Origin: Lachnospiraceae bacterium
Lineage (GTDB): Bacteria; Bacillota_A; Clostridia; Lachnospirales; Lachnospiraceae
Direction: 5' to 3'
Assembly (NCBI GenBank): GCA_009911175.1
Contig: QXWX01000090.1
Coordinates: 1-27,711 of the forward strand
DNA length: 27,711 bases
Shown here one piece after another: positions 8,201 through 13,931 of this stretch. Both the position numbers and the translations under genes were made by a program. Numbering within the stretch: the stretch's first letter is position 1; each line of letters starts with the position of its first letter. The notes beneath the pieces are model-generated. The model was not told where the DNA came from. It ran no database searches and saw only the letters and a program-made list of their open reading frames with translations.

Positions 8201-9336
8201 TGCTGCGGACGGTGACCGGAGCGGGGCAGTTGCTGGACCTGGAGCTGGCTGGTCTGGAGAGCGGGATTGCGGAAAACCGAAGAAACATAAAACGGAAAAA
8301 ACATTTGGACAAAGAGATTCCAAAGCTGGAGGAGGAAATGCGCCGGGAGGAGGAAGAAGCAGGTCGGTCGGAGCTTCTTTTGACACGGATGGACACGGAG
8401 CGGAAGCTCTGGAAGGAACAGAGGGAGGATCTGGAGGAAATCCTGGGAGAGCAGACCAGGGAGGAAGCGGAAGAGAAGGCCGGGGAGATCCGGGAGAAGC
8501 TGCGTTTCCTGCAGAAGGAACGGGAAAAGGCGGAGCAGAATTTCCAGAGGCGCAGGGAAGAGCTGACGGCGCTGCAGGCTGCGGTCCAGGCGCTGGAAGC
8601 CCAGCAGTCGGAGGAACCGTTGGAGGCAGAGGAAATACTGGAGAGAAAGCGGCAATGGACAGAGGAAAAGGCGCGGTTGTCTGGGAAACGAGCGGAGCGG
8701 TATGCGGCAGGAAAGAAGAACCGGGACATTTACGAGGCGGTTTGTGACCGACAGCAGATGATGATTGCCGTGGAGCAGGAATATGTGTGGGTGAAGGCGC
8801 TGTCGGATACGGCCAACGGGACTCTGACCGGGAAGCGGAAGATTGAGCTGGAAACCTTTATCCAGATGACGTATTTTGACCGGATCCTGCGCCGGGCGAA
8901 CCTGCGGTTGATGACGATGAGCAGCGGACAGTATGAACTGAAGCGGCAGGAGGACGGGGACGGCAAGCGGGAGAAGGCCGGACTGGAGCTCAATGTGATT
9001 GATCATTATAACGGCACGGAGCGGAGCGTCAAGACGCTGTCCGGCGGGGAGTCCTTTCAGGCGTCTCTGTCTCTGGCGCTGGGATTGTCGGATGAGATCC
9101 AGTCCTGCGCGGGCGGAATCCGGCTGGATGCCATGTTTGTGGATGAGGGCTTCGGCTCTCTGGATGAGGAGGCCTTGAACCAGGCGGTAAAGGCGCTGGC
9201 CGGGCTGACGGAAGGGAACCGCATGGTAGGGATCATTTCCCATGTAGCGGAGCTCAAGGAGCGAATCGAGCGGAAGATTGTGGTGACGAAGCTGAGAAGC
9301 CGGGACGGAGTTGGGAGCGCGGTGGAGGTGGAATGA
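5275..9336 (+). CDS. sbcC: Exonuclease SbcCD, ATPase subunit SbcC (unusually long)
   Basis: SbcC is an SMC/Rad50-like ATPase whose two head halves come together through a long antiparallel coiled coil joined by a zinc hook; with SbcD it cuts DNA ends and hairpins. Residues 1-50 carry Walker A GDTGAGKTT (35-43), followed by the Q-loop region FTQIAMIAQGDF. The zinc hook CPVCGALHHPEP has Cys608-x-x-Cys611. The ABC signature LSGGES (1255-1260) and Walker B AMFVDEGFGSLDE (Asp1290, Glu1291) are intact. At 1353 residues it is some 250-300 longer than common homologues. Part of the excess is a low-complexity segment after the hook (about residues 676-770) with repeated RLSGE units followed by Gly/Ala/Glu-rich sequence. 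The start ATG 5275 follows GAGGAAAG. The AG-rich codon use on this strand produces long false open frames on the other strand. Confidence 0.95.
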   Translation: MRPQKLTISAFGPYAGKTEIDFSRLGDRGLFLITGDTGAGKTTIFDAIAFALYGEASGNVREAGMFRSKYAGEEMPTFVELEFVYREKRYRIRRNPEYLRPKGRGTGYTMQKADAELTFFDGRQPVTRTREVTRAVEEVIGLDYRQFTQIAMIAQGDFQKLLLAGTQERGEIFRQIFHTGLYQEVQNRLRDAAKERWKEYDEIRRSISQYLSGVVCEGSPEISLELESLRKVKFEGRVGRGLELLQELLEQDGAALEQMDDQLSGLDEKIQQEDQLLGKAEHFRQTAVLLEEKREALKEKRQALEQAGEIREKALQSGAEEEELAALIRQAEENLERYHAMEKLQEQMELQAFRIAEEREKREKAVLRVGTLKLEIGEKKREQETLETAGEERERLLHRKEGMEKHREGLRRQGEQYLEIQAERETREAARERALAQEKSLAGELEEAGQQAESLRDRDAVLVGLTGSRERLEKEKAELEACRREWDEVRGQQEKAEETLAGLTEQERAWKEMLGKLQEELRPLKNAESEELEYRHRAERQKQVLEDFLGHEKRWKGYEKKREKQQENYGAAVEEWERLRNAYYELEQRFFDAQAGMLAEHLKEGEKCPVCGALHHPEPAALAGEVPEKRELDEKKKVLSKAERKVEKLSGEIRHLSEQMDETEGELLRIGEGALRLSGEETRLSGEGERLSGDGERLYAGTAQPPGGEARRREDASEGMKSGRAEAEKAEMFADGEAAPGISVIEQDVRDAGAVNAGRLAEMRQNLQMHLEELQKQQEGAKEKKERYDAGKQETEALEGRLAGLGEQGKDLRADVDLLAGRSMALGKQLDDRLGRIEEARTEQDARRKSKGADVRAAVLEAEDASAFKTAADGKRKAALESALCCLAEQLEEISLREQQAQKDLELRGRLLETVRKLEKKLEKCRETIRGQSSCLEILRSRRGENRKQMEALLLAPGMPWGDSYGNAAEMGDHDLLRTVTGAGQLLDLELAGLESGIAENRRNIKRKKHLDKEIPKLEEEMRREEEEAGRSELLLTRMDTERKLWKEQREDLEEILGEQTREEAEEKAGEIREKLRFLQKEREKAEQNFQRRREELTALQAAVQALEAQQSEEPLEAEEILERKRQWTEEKARLSGKRAERYAAGKKNRDIYEAVCDRQQMMIAVEQEYVWVKALSDTANGTLTGKRKIELETFIQMTYFDRILRRANLRLMTMSSGQYELKRQEDGDGKREKAGLELNVIDHYNGTERSVKTLSGGESFQASLSLALGLSDEIQSCAGGIRLDAMFVDEGFGSLDEEALNQAVKALAGLTEGNRMVGIISHVAELKERIERKIVVTKLRSRDGVGSAVEVE

Positions 9337-9360
9337 GCGTAAGAATCAGTGAATAAAGGC

Positions 9361-9389
9361 TTTACACCAAAAAATCCTTTTGATATAAT
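9361..9389 (+). promoter_or_regulatory. Near-consensus sigma-A promoter downstream of sbcC
   Basis: TTTACA (9361-9366) and TATAAT (9384-9389) are separated by exactly 17 bases. The predicted start of transcription is near 9396, giving a leader of about 43 bases before the small gene at 9439. Confidence 0.8.
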
Positions 9390-9438
9390 GGAGATATCTC
9401 ATGGGACGATATTTTCCATATAGAAGGGAGGCGATTCT

Positions 9439-9561
9439 GTGACTGGAAAAGAAGTTGTTAACTTAATCCAGAAATTGGAAGCCGAAGGGATGACTGCCGA
9501 AAAAATCATAGAAATTATAAAATATGTTGAAACGGCGGAACCCAAAATAGAAACTAAATAA
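9439..9561 (+). CDS. 40-residue small protein, GTG start
   Basis: Too short for ordinary gene finding, but framed by a near-consensus promoter, an AGGGAGG ribosome site about six bases before GTG 9439, and a strong terminator just after the stop. The protein starts with TGKEVVNLIQKLEAEGM after the initiator and continues with TAEKIIEIIKYVETAEPK. It reads as two amphipathic helices joined by a Gly-Met turn and a polar tail, which might be a minimal helical bundle or a tiny helix-turn-helix-like fold. No family is recognised and function is unknown. The complete expression signals are the main evidence that it is real. Confidence 0.7.
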   Translation: MTGKEVVNLIQKLEAEGMTAEKIIEIIKYVETAEPKIETK

Positions 9562-9574
9562 TTAGTATTATATA

Positions 9575-9620
9575 GAGTGTAAAGTCTTTATTGAATCATC
9601 AAGGGCTTTACACTCTTTTT
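9575..9620 (+). terminator. Intrinsic terminator of the 40-residue gene
   Basis: GAGTGTAAAG (9575-9584) pairs perfectly with CTTTACACTC (9606-9615) and is followed by TTTTT. The loop is long (21 bases). Confidence 0.8.
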
Positions 9621-9775
9621 GATTCTTCAATTAAGCAACCGGGCAAGCCGAAAGCATCCACAAACCTAAAACAATATATTGGTGACGATATCGAGACAAG
9701 AGAGGAATAGTCCAGAAGATTCTTTAGGGGTTGCTACTCACCAAATTAAATATAAGAAAAGGAAGGTACAAGGAT

Positions 9776-9985
9776 ATGTGTATTACGAAAAAAGAGTTAG
9801 AAAATAAGGTTCAGGAGTTAAGAAATTTGAAGGTTATGAAAGAAGAGCTTGAAAATGAACTGAAAGCGGTTGAGCATGTGATCACTTCATATATGACTGA
9901 AAATGATCTTGATACAGAGATCACCGACACGAAAAAATACAAGAAGTTATGGATGGTTCATATTGTGACAAAAGAAAGTCGATAA
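9776..9985 (+). CDS. Phage-type small coiled-coil protein, probably C-terminally degraded
   Basis: Reading from ATG 9776 (GGAAGG at 9761-9766 as ribosome site) gives 69 residues: CITKKELENKVQELRNLK then VMKEELENELKAVEHV and ITSYMTENDLDTEI. This heptad-rich pattern with a 'xMxEND.DT' turn is typical of small hypothetical proteins of Firmicutes prophages and integrative elements. Those usually continue with a beta-rich tail; here the tail becomes TDTKKYKKLWMVHIVTKESR and stops early, so decay or frameshift is likely. An in-frame start at 9731 lacks a ribosome site. It lies just outside the left boundary of the tRNA-Trp element, which suggests an older or larger mobile region. Function unknown. 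Confidence 0.5.
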   Translation: MCITKKELENKVQELRNLKVMKEELENELKAVEHVITSYMTENDLDTEITDTKKYKKLWMVHIVTKESR

Positions 9986-10195
9986 TGCTTTTTCCATGTC
10001 CATGTTTTCTGAATTTTGGAAAAACCTCAAACCAATTTATTTATGAAAGTTGGAAAAAGAATCAACAGCACTCGATTTATATCTGTATGATTAAGATTTT
10101 GATTAAGTTTTTGGAACGGCAAAAACCTGAGAAAATAAAAATACCCGAAAACCCTTAAAAAACAAGGCTTCCGAGCATCTTCATGTCTGAGTAAA
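9986..10195. other. Gap between phage-type gene and left att copy
   Basis: No gene is supported here; the stretch is AT-rich with stops in all frames or only short open runs. On the minus strand this would be the original 3' flank of the tRNA-Trp gene before integration. Confidence 0.35.
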
Positions 10196-10244
10196 AGCAG
10201 GGGATGAGAGAATCGAACTCCCACCAAAGGTTTTGGAGACCCCT
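10196..10244 (-). repeat. Left attachment-site copy (tRNA-Trp 3' fragment)
   Basis: These 49 bases are identical to 13516-13564, which covers the 3' end, T arm, variable loop and anticodon arm of the tRNA-Trp gene. Identity stops abruptly on both sides: the sequence diverges to GTTCAA after 10244, where the intact tRNA gene has ATCATA. This is the footprint left by a tyrosine-integrase element that inserts into a tRNA 3' end and rebuilds it. Confidence 0.9.
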
Positions 10245-10301
10245 GTTCAAATGTGCGCAAACCCTTATAATCAGAGGGATGTGAGGGACACATCAAGGAA
10301 C

Positions 10302-10319
10302 TTACCCCATGCTTACCCC
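10302..10319. promoter_or_regulatory. Left pair of TTACCCC repeats, candidate integrase arm sites
   Basis: TTACCCC occurs at 10302-10308 and 10313-10319, 11 bases apart (one helical turn). The second copy overlaps the integrase stop codon. The same heptamer occurs four times near the right end of the element with 10-11 base spacing. Arm-type integrase sites are often short repeats phased like this; the assignment is inference. Confidence 0.5.
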
Positions 10320-10865
10320 ACTAACGTATTTAACTGATTCACAAGGTTTCTTTTATCATCATCTGAAGCCTTGATATAGTATTCATAAGTCGTACTGACC
10401 TGTGAATGCCCAAGCAATTCAGATACTTCTTTTATCTGGCTTTGTCTTCTGCATCTTTCAAAACTACTGTAGCAAATGTATGTCTGGTAGAATGAAGGGC
10501 CATATGCTTTATTCCTGCTTTTTTCAATATAGCAGTATAGCACCTCTGTAAGTGTGTTACTATTTTTCCACTGGCAGTACAAAGCAGATACCCGGTTGTG
10601 TGATTACAGGTGGTATTTAGTAACCGCTGTATTGCCAGAATCGCTCTGTCATTTAAAGGGATATCACGGTTGGATTTCTTTGTTTTAACATCACCGATAA
10701 GATGTTGTATACCTCCACTCTCCCTGTCCTTGGCATAGGTAACATTTGTATGGATATGCAATACACGCTGTTCAAAATGCCCGTCAACGATGCAAGCAGC
10801 ATCGTTTCCAGTTTCATGCTCGTACTGTTGCAGACATCGGATGCTTATTACACAGAAGATTCATG
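10313..10865 (-). pseudogene. Tyrosine integrase remnant
   Basis: The C-terminal catalytic domain of a phage/Tn916-type tyrosine recombinase is readable on the minus strand in two frames. The first runs SIRCLQQYEHETGNDAACIV, HFEQRVLHIHTNVTYAKD, then AGIKHMALHSTRHTFAT with the HxxRH box, and breaks near 10435-10450. The second gives IKEVSELLGHSQVSTTYEYYIKA with the second His and the nucleophile Tyr, stopping at 10313-10315. The segment that should carry the first catalytic Arg (the TGxRxGE motif) is absent between GNDAAC and HFEQRV, so there is an internal deletion besides the frameshift. The N-terminal arm- and core-binding domains are gone. The gene sits beside the left att copy, as expected for the integrase of the element, and cannot be active. 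Confidence 0.85.
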
Positions 10866-11157
10866 CGACGCTGTACTATCTTTGAAAAAGCTGGAAAATT
10901 GAATTGTATATTATATATAAGAAGCTGATACAGGTGTCGGGAAGATATGTTCCCGGCACTAATTTATTTTAAAGGAGGGCAGCATACTATCAGCTAATAG
11001 TGGAACTGTAAAATAGTATGATTAAGGTGAATTTGCACATCCACATTGAGAAAAAAATGATTTGAAAAAATTATGGTGGTGGGCAGAGAAAAATTCTGCC
11101 CACAAAAGAAGTTTGCAGCTATTATCCTTTATAAGGTTTTCAGAAGCGGAAAAATAT
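10866..11157. other. Non-coding stretch with two hairpins upstream of the Rpn-like gene
   Basis: No gene is supported. GTGTCGGGAA/TTCCCGGCAC (10934-10943 and 10950-10959) is a stable 10-bp hairpin followed by an AT-rich run on the plus strand, a possible terminator. A perfect 9-bp stem GTGGGCAGA/TCTGCCCAC (11079-11087 and 11095-11103) is flanked by an A run that would be a T run on the minus strand. Confidence 0.5.
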
Positions 11158-11186
11158 TTGACAGCAAATAAAAAAGTTAGTAAAAT
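11158..11186 (+). promoter_or_regulatory. Candidate promoter for the Rpn-like gene
   Basis: A perfect TTGACA (11158-11163) and TAAAAT (11181-11186) are spaced by 17 bases. The leader would be about 140 bases and contains the dyad at 11233-11249. Confidence 0.6.
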
Positions 11187-11232
11187 TTCAATGAAAATGT
11201 ATCTATCAGGAACGTTTTCTGATACAATATAA

Positions 11233-11249
11233 CTGTATCCAAGATACAG
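11233..11249. promoter_or_regulatory. Dyad CTGTATC-N3-GATACAG, candidate operator
   Basis: A perfect 7-bp inverted repeat lies in the leader of the Rpn-like gene, with an extra GATACA half-site at 11221-11226. It could be an operator or a weak RNA hairpin; no cognate regulator is visible in the element. Confidence 0.45.
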
Positions 11250-11330
11250 GTCTATTTAGGCGCTTAACAACGAAATCTTGCGCATTTTGGCAAAATTTTG
11301 GTTCCGGCTTGTCCGGGTTAGGAGAAGTAT

Positions 11331-12209
11331 ATGGATAAAAAGGGAAAGAGCAAGAGCGATATTACATATCACAATAAGGATGTCCTGTCCAAGGTCATGG
11401 CGGAGAACTTTAAGGACAAATCCTTGAAGGTCTATGGAATTGACGTCCCTAAAATCAAACAGGTTTTACCGACAAACCTTCCTGAGATTCAGGTCAATGA
11501 GATGCGGATTGACAACCTGTTCCTTTTAGAGGACGGCTCTATAGCAATCATTGATTATGAAAGTTCTCTAAAATGGGAAAACTATTTGAAATACCTGAAC
11601 TATATTGTACGTATTCTGGAACGGTATAAGCAGGAAGCAAAGCATATCCGCATGATTGTGATTTATACGGCAGATATAGAGCAGGCGGAGGATGAATTTC
11701 ATGCAGGCTGCCTGACTTTGAGACTGGAACAGGCATATTTAAGGAAGGTAGATTCCAAAAGCATAAGGGATGTATTAGAGAAAAAACTGGAAGATGGCGT
11801 ACCGCTGTCAGATGATGAACTGATGCAGTTTATCATATTGCCGCTTACTTATAAAGGAAAAGAAGCAAAAAGAGAGGCAGTCAAAGACGCTGTGTATCTG
11901 GCTAAGAAGATCACGGACAAAAAGAACCAGATGTTTGTACTGTCAGGGATTCTGGTCTTTGCGGATAAGATTATTGATGCAAGAACGGCCGATCAGATTA
12001 AGGAGGTAATTCGTATGACACAGGTTGCACAGTTATTATTAGAAGAGGGAAGAGATAAGGGAAGAGAAGAAGAAAGAACCGAGGGAATGAAAGTATTGGT
12101 TGACAGTCTCAGGGCATTTGCCATTCCTGATGAAGATATCATAGGCAAGCTGATAGAAAAGTACCAGCTTACAAAAGATGAAGCGGATAAATTTATTAAG
12201 CAAAACTAA
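11331..12209 (+). CDS. Rpn/YhgA-like PD-(D/E)XK nuclease-family protein
   Basis: A 292-residue protein resembling the Rpn (recombination-promoting nuclease) and PDDEXK_2/transposase_31 group. The likely core is RIDNLFLLEDGSIAIIDYESSLKWENYLKYLNYIV (about residues 62-95): an Asp, then a beta-hairpin and an E-x-S signature, followed by a helix. Most Rpn-type cores have E-x-K or E-x-Q, so the third catalytic position looks altered. The C-terminal third has the charged LLLEEGRDKGREEERTEG stretch and a helical tail (IIGKLIEKYQLTKDEADKFIK), both common in the family. ATG 11331 follows AGGAGAAG. It is the only intact gene inside the tRNA-Trp element, so it is the likely cargo. Rpn proteins nick or cut DNA and some act in phage defence; activity here is inference. 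Confidence 0.75.
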   Translation: MDKKGKSKSDITYHNKDVLSKVMAENFKDKSLKVYGIDVPKIKQVLPTNLPEIQVNEMRIDNLFLLEDGSIAIIDYESSLKWENYLKYLNYIVRILERYKQEAKHIRMIVIYTADIEQAEDEFHAGCLTLRLEQAYLRKVDSKSIRDVLEKKLEDGVPLSDDELMQFIILPLTYKGKEAKREAVKDAVYLAKKITDKKNQMFVLSGILVFADKIIDARTADQIKEVIRMTQVAQLLLEEGRDKGREEERTEGMKVLVDSLRAFAIPDEDIIGKLIEKYQLTKDEADKFIKQN

Positions 12210-12285
12210 ATCATAGAAGTGTTTATTTATTGTATACAAGTAGAACCGGGGCAGAGATGTCCTGGTTTTTTTATGCCTTGAAAAG

Positions 12286-12302
12286 GTGTTATTTTCGAAC
12301 AC
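12286..12302 (-). repeat. Dyad motif copy 1 (GTGTT-N7-AACAC)
   Basis: Read on the minus strand this is GTGTTCGAAAATAACAC. It shares GTTCGAAAnnAACAC with the copies at 12448 and 12624. Confidence 0.5.
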
Positions 12303-12447
12303 AAATCAAAAAGCGATCTGATCCAGGGATTTCTATGGAGGCGGTATTATCCAGATACCACCTGACAGGTGTGGAGCAGATGACGGCAGATATTTATACA
12401 AGGGCGATGAACGGGCTGAAAAAAACAAAAGATGCCGCATAAAGTAA

Positions 12448-12465
12448 GTGGTTCGAAATGAACAC
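12448..12465 (+). repeat. Dyad motif copy 2
   Basis: GTGGTTCGAAATGAACAC carries the GTTCGAAAnnAACAC core with one extra G near the left end. Confidence 0.5.
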
Positions 12466-12623
12466 AATGGAAATACCATTGGAATAGAAACTTATATGAA
12501 CGCTCACAGAGATCTTTGGATGAAAACGGAAACCATTCAGGAACTGCTGTAAAAGGATTCAAAAAGTCAGAATATAAAATTGATTTTATGGCAGTTCCTT
12601 CTATAAATAACACGACGTGATTT

Positions 12624-12640
12624 GTGTTCGAAACGAACAC
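12624..12640 (+). repeat. Dyad motif copy 3, perfect palindrome
   Basis: GTGTTCG-aaa-CGAACAC is a perfect 7-bp inverted repeat with a three-base centre. The sequence after it resembles that after copy 2, so copies 2 and 3 may be duplicates. Confidence 0.55.
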
Positions 12641-13368
12641 CATGGAGCACCATAGGAATTGATGCTTCATACAAAGATTACAGCAACCTATTGTAGGTAT
12701 ACAGTTATTTTCTGACAATCCTTTGTTGAATGGAAAGAGGAAGATTTAGAGAAAAAGATAGTGAGGAATCTATGAAGAAAAAGAAAAAAACGAATATGGA
12801 TGTGCAGTGTCCACTTCTAAAAAAATATAAAGTACATAAGAAATCTTTCACCAGTAAATCAGGAACAAAGTCAATGTTAGATATTCTTTTTAAAACAAGG
12901 TCACACTGATAGAAGAACACATAGATGTAGAACAAAAGGGTGAATTTCATGGGTGGGCATATGTATTTACCAATCAAAGCAGAATAAAAGGAGCTGCCGC
13001 AATGCTCCGTACCGATCTGCTGAACAGGTTTGCCGAAGCACAGGAGCAGTAGAATTAATTCTGGAACAGACGATTCGTAAAAAATGAGAAATTATATATC
13101 GATTACAGATGTTACATTGCAATAGCATTTTGCATTTGAAAATTTTTTAGAATACATTTCGGAATCTTGCAAAAGGTATTCTCTTCAAAGTATAGGATCT
13201 ATCTCATCTTTTTTACTGTAGATGAATAGGATCAGGATTAATGGCGATCACGAAAATTTTTTATCATATGAAAGGCAGTCATGCTCGTTTGTCTGACTGC
13301 CATTTCAAATAAATAACTGTACTTTTTTCATATAAGATTCTGCACTGTGTTCAAAATACACTTCTGTC

Positions 13369-13407
13369 TTACCCCAAACTTACCCCGCTTTACCCCAAAT
13401 TTACCCC
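13369..13407. promoter_or_regulatory. Right array of four TTACCCC repeats, candidate integrase arm sites
   Basis: TTACCCC starts at 13369, 13380, 13390 and 13401, spaced 11, 10 and 11 bases, on one face of the helix. The same heptamer is paired near the left att copy in the same orientation. This fits arm-type binding sites of the element's integrase. Confidence 0.55.
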
Positions 13408-13456
13408 ATTTTTATCACTCTGAATCACTTTCAATCACTCTGAAATACACTGAACT

Positions 13457-13509
13457 GAAAAAACAAAAATGACTGTAAACCCCGTAAAATCAAGGTTTAC
13501 AGCCATTTT
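13457..13509 (-). terminator. Intrinsic terminator of tRNA-Trp
   Basis: On the minus strand CTGTAAACC/GGTTTACAG arms (13473-13481 and 13494-13502) are extended by AAAATG/CATTTT with one mismatch and are followed by TTTTTGTTTTTTC. It lies nine bases past the tRNA 3' end. Because it is inside the element, it would have been brought in with the rebuilt tRNA 3' end. Confidence 0.75.
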
Positions 13510-13515
13510 CCTGTG

Positions 13516-13564
13516 AGCAGGGGATGAGAGAATCGAACTCCCACCAAAGGTTTTGGAGACCCCT
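13516..13564 (-). repeat. Right attachment-site copy (within the intact tRNA-Trp)
   Basis: Exact 49-bp match to 10196-10244. It completes the tRNA-Trp gene at the right end of the element, so the integrated segment spans about 10245-13564 (3.3 kb). Confidence 0.9.
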
Positions 13565-13588
13565 ATCATACCATTTGACCAATCCCCT
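13518..13588 (-). tRNA. tRNA-Trp (CCA anticodon)
   Basis: The minus strand folds as a 71-nt tRNA. Acceptor stem AGGGGAT/ATCCCCT; D arm GTCA/TGAT; anticodon arm GGGGT-CTCCAAA-ACCTT with anticodon CCA; T arm GGGAG-TTCGATT-CTCTC; discriminator G. CCA is not encoded at the 3' end. A consensus promoter lies upstream and a terminator downstream. The 3' half is the integration target of the adjacent element. Confidence 0.93.
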
Positions 13589-13620
13589 GTGCTGCGGCTT
13601 GCCGCCGCAAGTACTTGACT

Positions 13621-13649
13621 AGTATATCAACCCGGAGACGGTTTGTCAA
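13621..13649 (-). promoter_or_regulatory. Consensus promoter of tRNA-Trp
   Basis: On the minus strand TTGACA (13644-13649) and TATACT (13621-13626) are 17 bases apart, about 33 bases from the mature tRNA 5' end. This matches the strong promoters usual for stable RNA genes. Confidence 0.85.
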
Positions 13650-13672
13650 GAAAAAAATGAAAATGTGTGTAA

Positions 13673-13703
13673 AAATTTGTTACTGTGAATAGTAACAAAA
13701 TTT
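13673..13703. promoter_or_regulatory. Inverted repeat between the tRNA-Trp promoter and the LacI promoter
   Basis: TTTGTTACT/AGTAACAAA (13676-13684 and 13691-13699) form a 9-bp dyad around GTGAAT, extended by AAA/TTT with a bulge. It lies between two divergent promoters and could be an operator. No T run marks it as a terminator. Confidence 0.4.
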
Positions 13704-13780
13704 GGAATCGGGTTTCATCTTAGAAAAATGCATGAAAAATATGTACAAAAAAATAAATGATTTTAAGTGAAGAAATGATA

Positions 13781-13810
13781 TTGAGTTTTGGTGGGGGTTG
13801 ATGGTATAAT
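13781..13810 (+). promoter_or_regulatory. Candidate promoter of the LacI-family gene
   Basis: TTGAGT (13781-13786) and a perfect TATAAT (13805-13810) are separated by 18 bases. The leader to ATG 13932 would be about 115 bases and contains the 25-bp palindrome. Confidence 0.6.
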
Positions 13811-13853
13811 CTTATGAAATAAGGTTGCGGGAAAGGAGCGCTTCCGAAAAATG

Positions 13854-13878
13854 TTCTAACTGTACCGTACAGTTAGAA
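13854..13878. promoter_or_regulatory. 25-bp perfect palindrome in the LacI-gene leader
   Basis: TTCTAACTGTAC and GTACAGTTAGAA are exact reverse complements around a single C. The site lies some 37-61 bases downstream of the predicted transcription start and 54 bases before the LacI start codon. It may be an autoregulatory operator or an RNA hairpin near the ribosome site. Confidence 0.65.
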
Positions 13879-13931
13879 AATGTTCATTCTGCGCGGGGCA
13901 GCTCCAGGCGAGTTTTATTGGGGGACAGGAT

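Larger units (their letters stand above)
12210..13368. other. Decayed interior of the tRNA-Trp element
   Basis: About 1.1 kb without a gene I can support. A plus-strand open run ending at 12442 and a Lys-rich 45-codon ATG run at 12772-12909 lack family resemblance. Two stretches starting near 12448 and 12622 translate to similar fragments (TIGIETYMNAHRDL and TIGIDASYKDYSNL), so they look like diverged copies of one lost coding segment. Confidence 0.4.

Noticed and set aside
7423..9243. A 606-codon open frame on the minus strand opposite sbcC, plus long minus-strand frames opposite the AAA-ATPase, sbcD and other parts of sbcC
   Set aside because: They are rich in Leu, Pro, Arg and Gln with no domain resemblance, and arise from the AG-rich codon use of the real genes on the plus strand.
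12230..12442. A 70-codon plus-strand open frame after the Rpn-like gene
   Set aside because: It needs a TTG start without a ribosome site, and no part resembles a known protein. It lies in decayed DNA.
13369..13407. TTACCCC repeats considered as a CRISPR or satellite
   Set aside because: The repeat unit is only seven bases with 3-4 base gaps, so it cannot be a CRISPR array. Integrase arm sites fit better.
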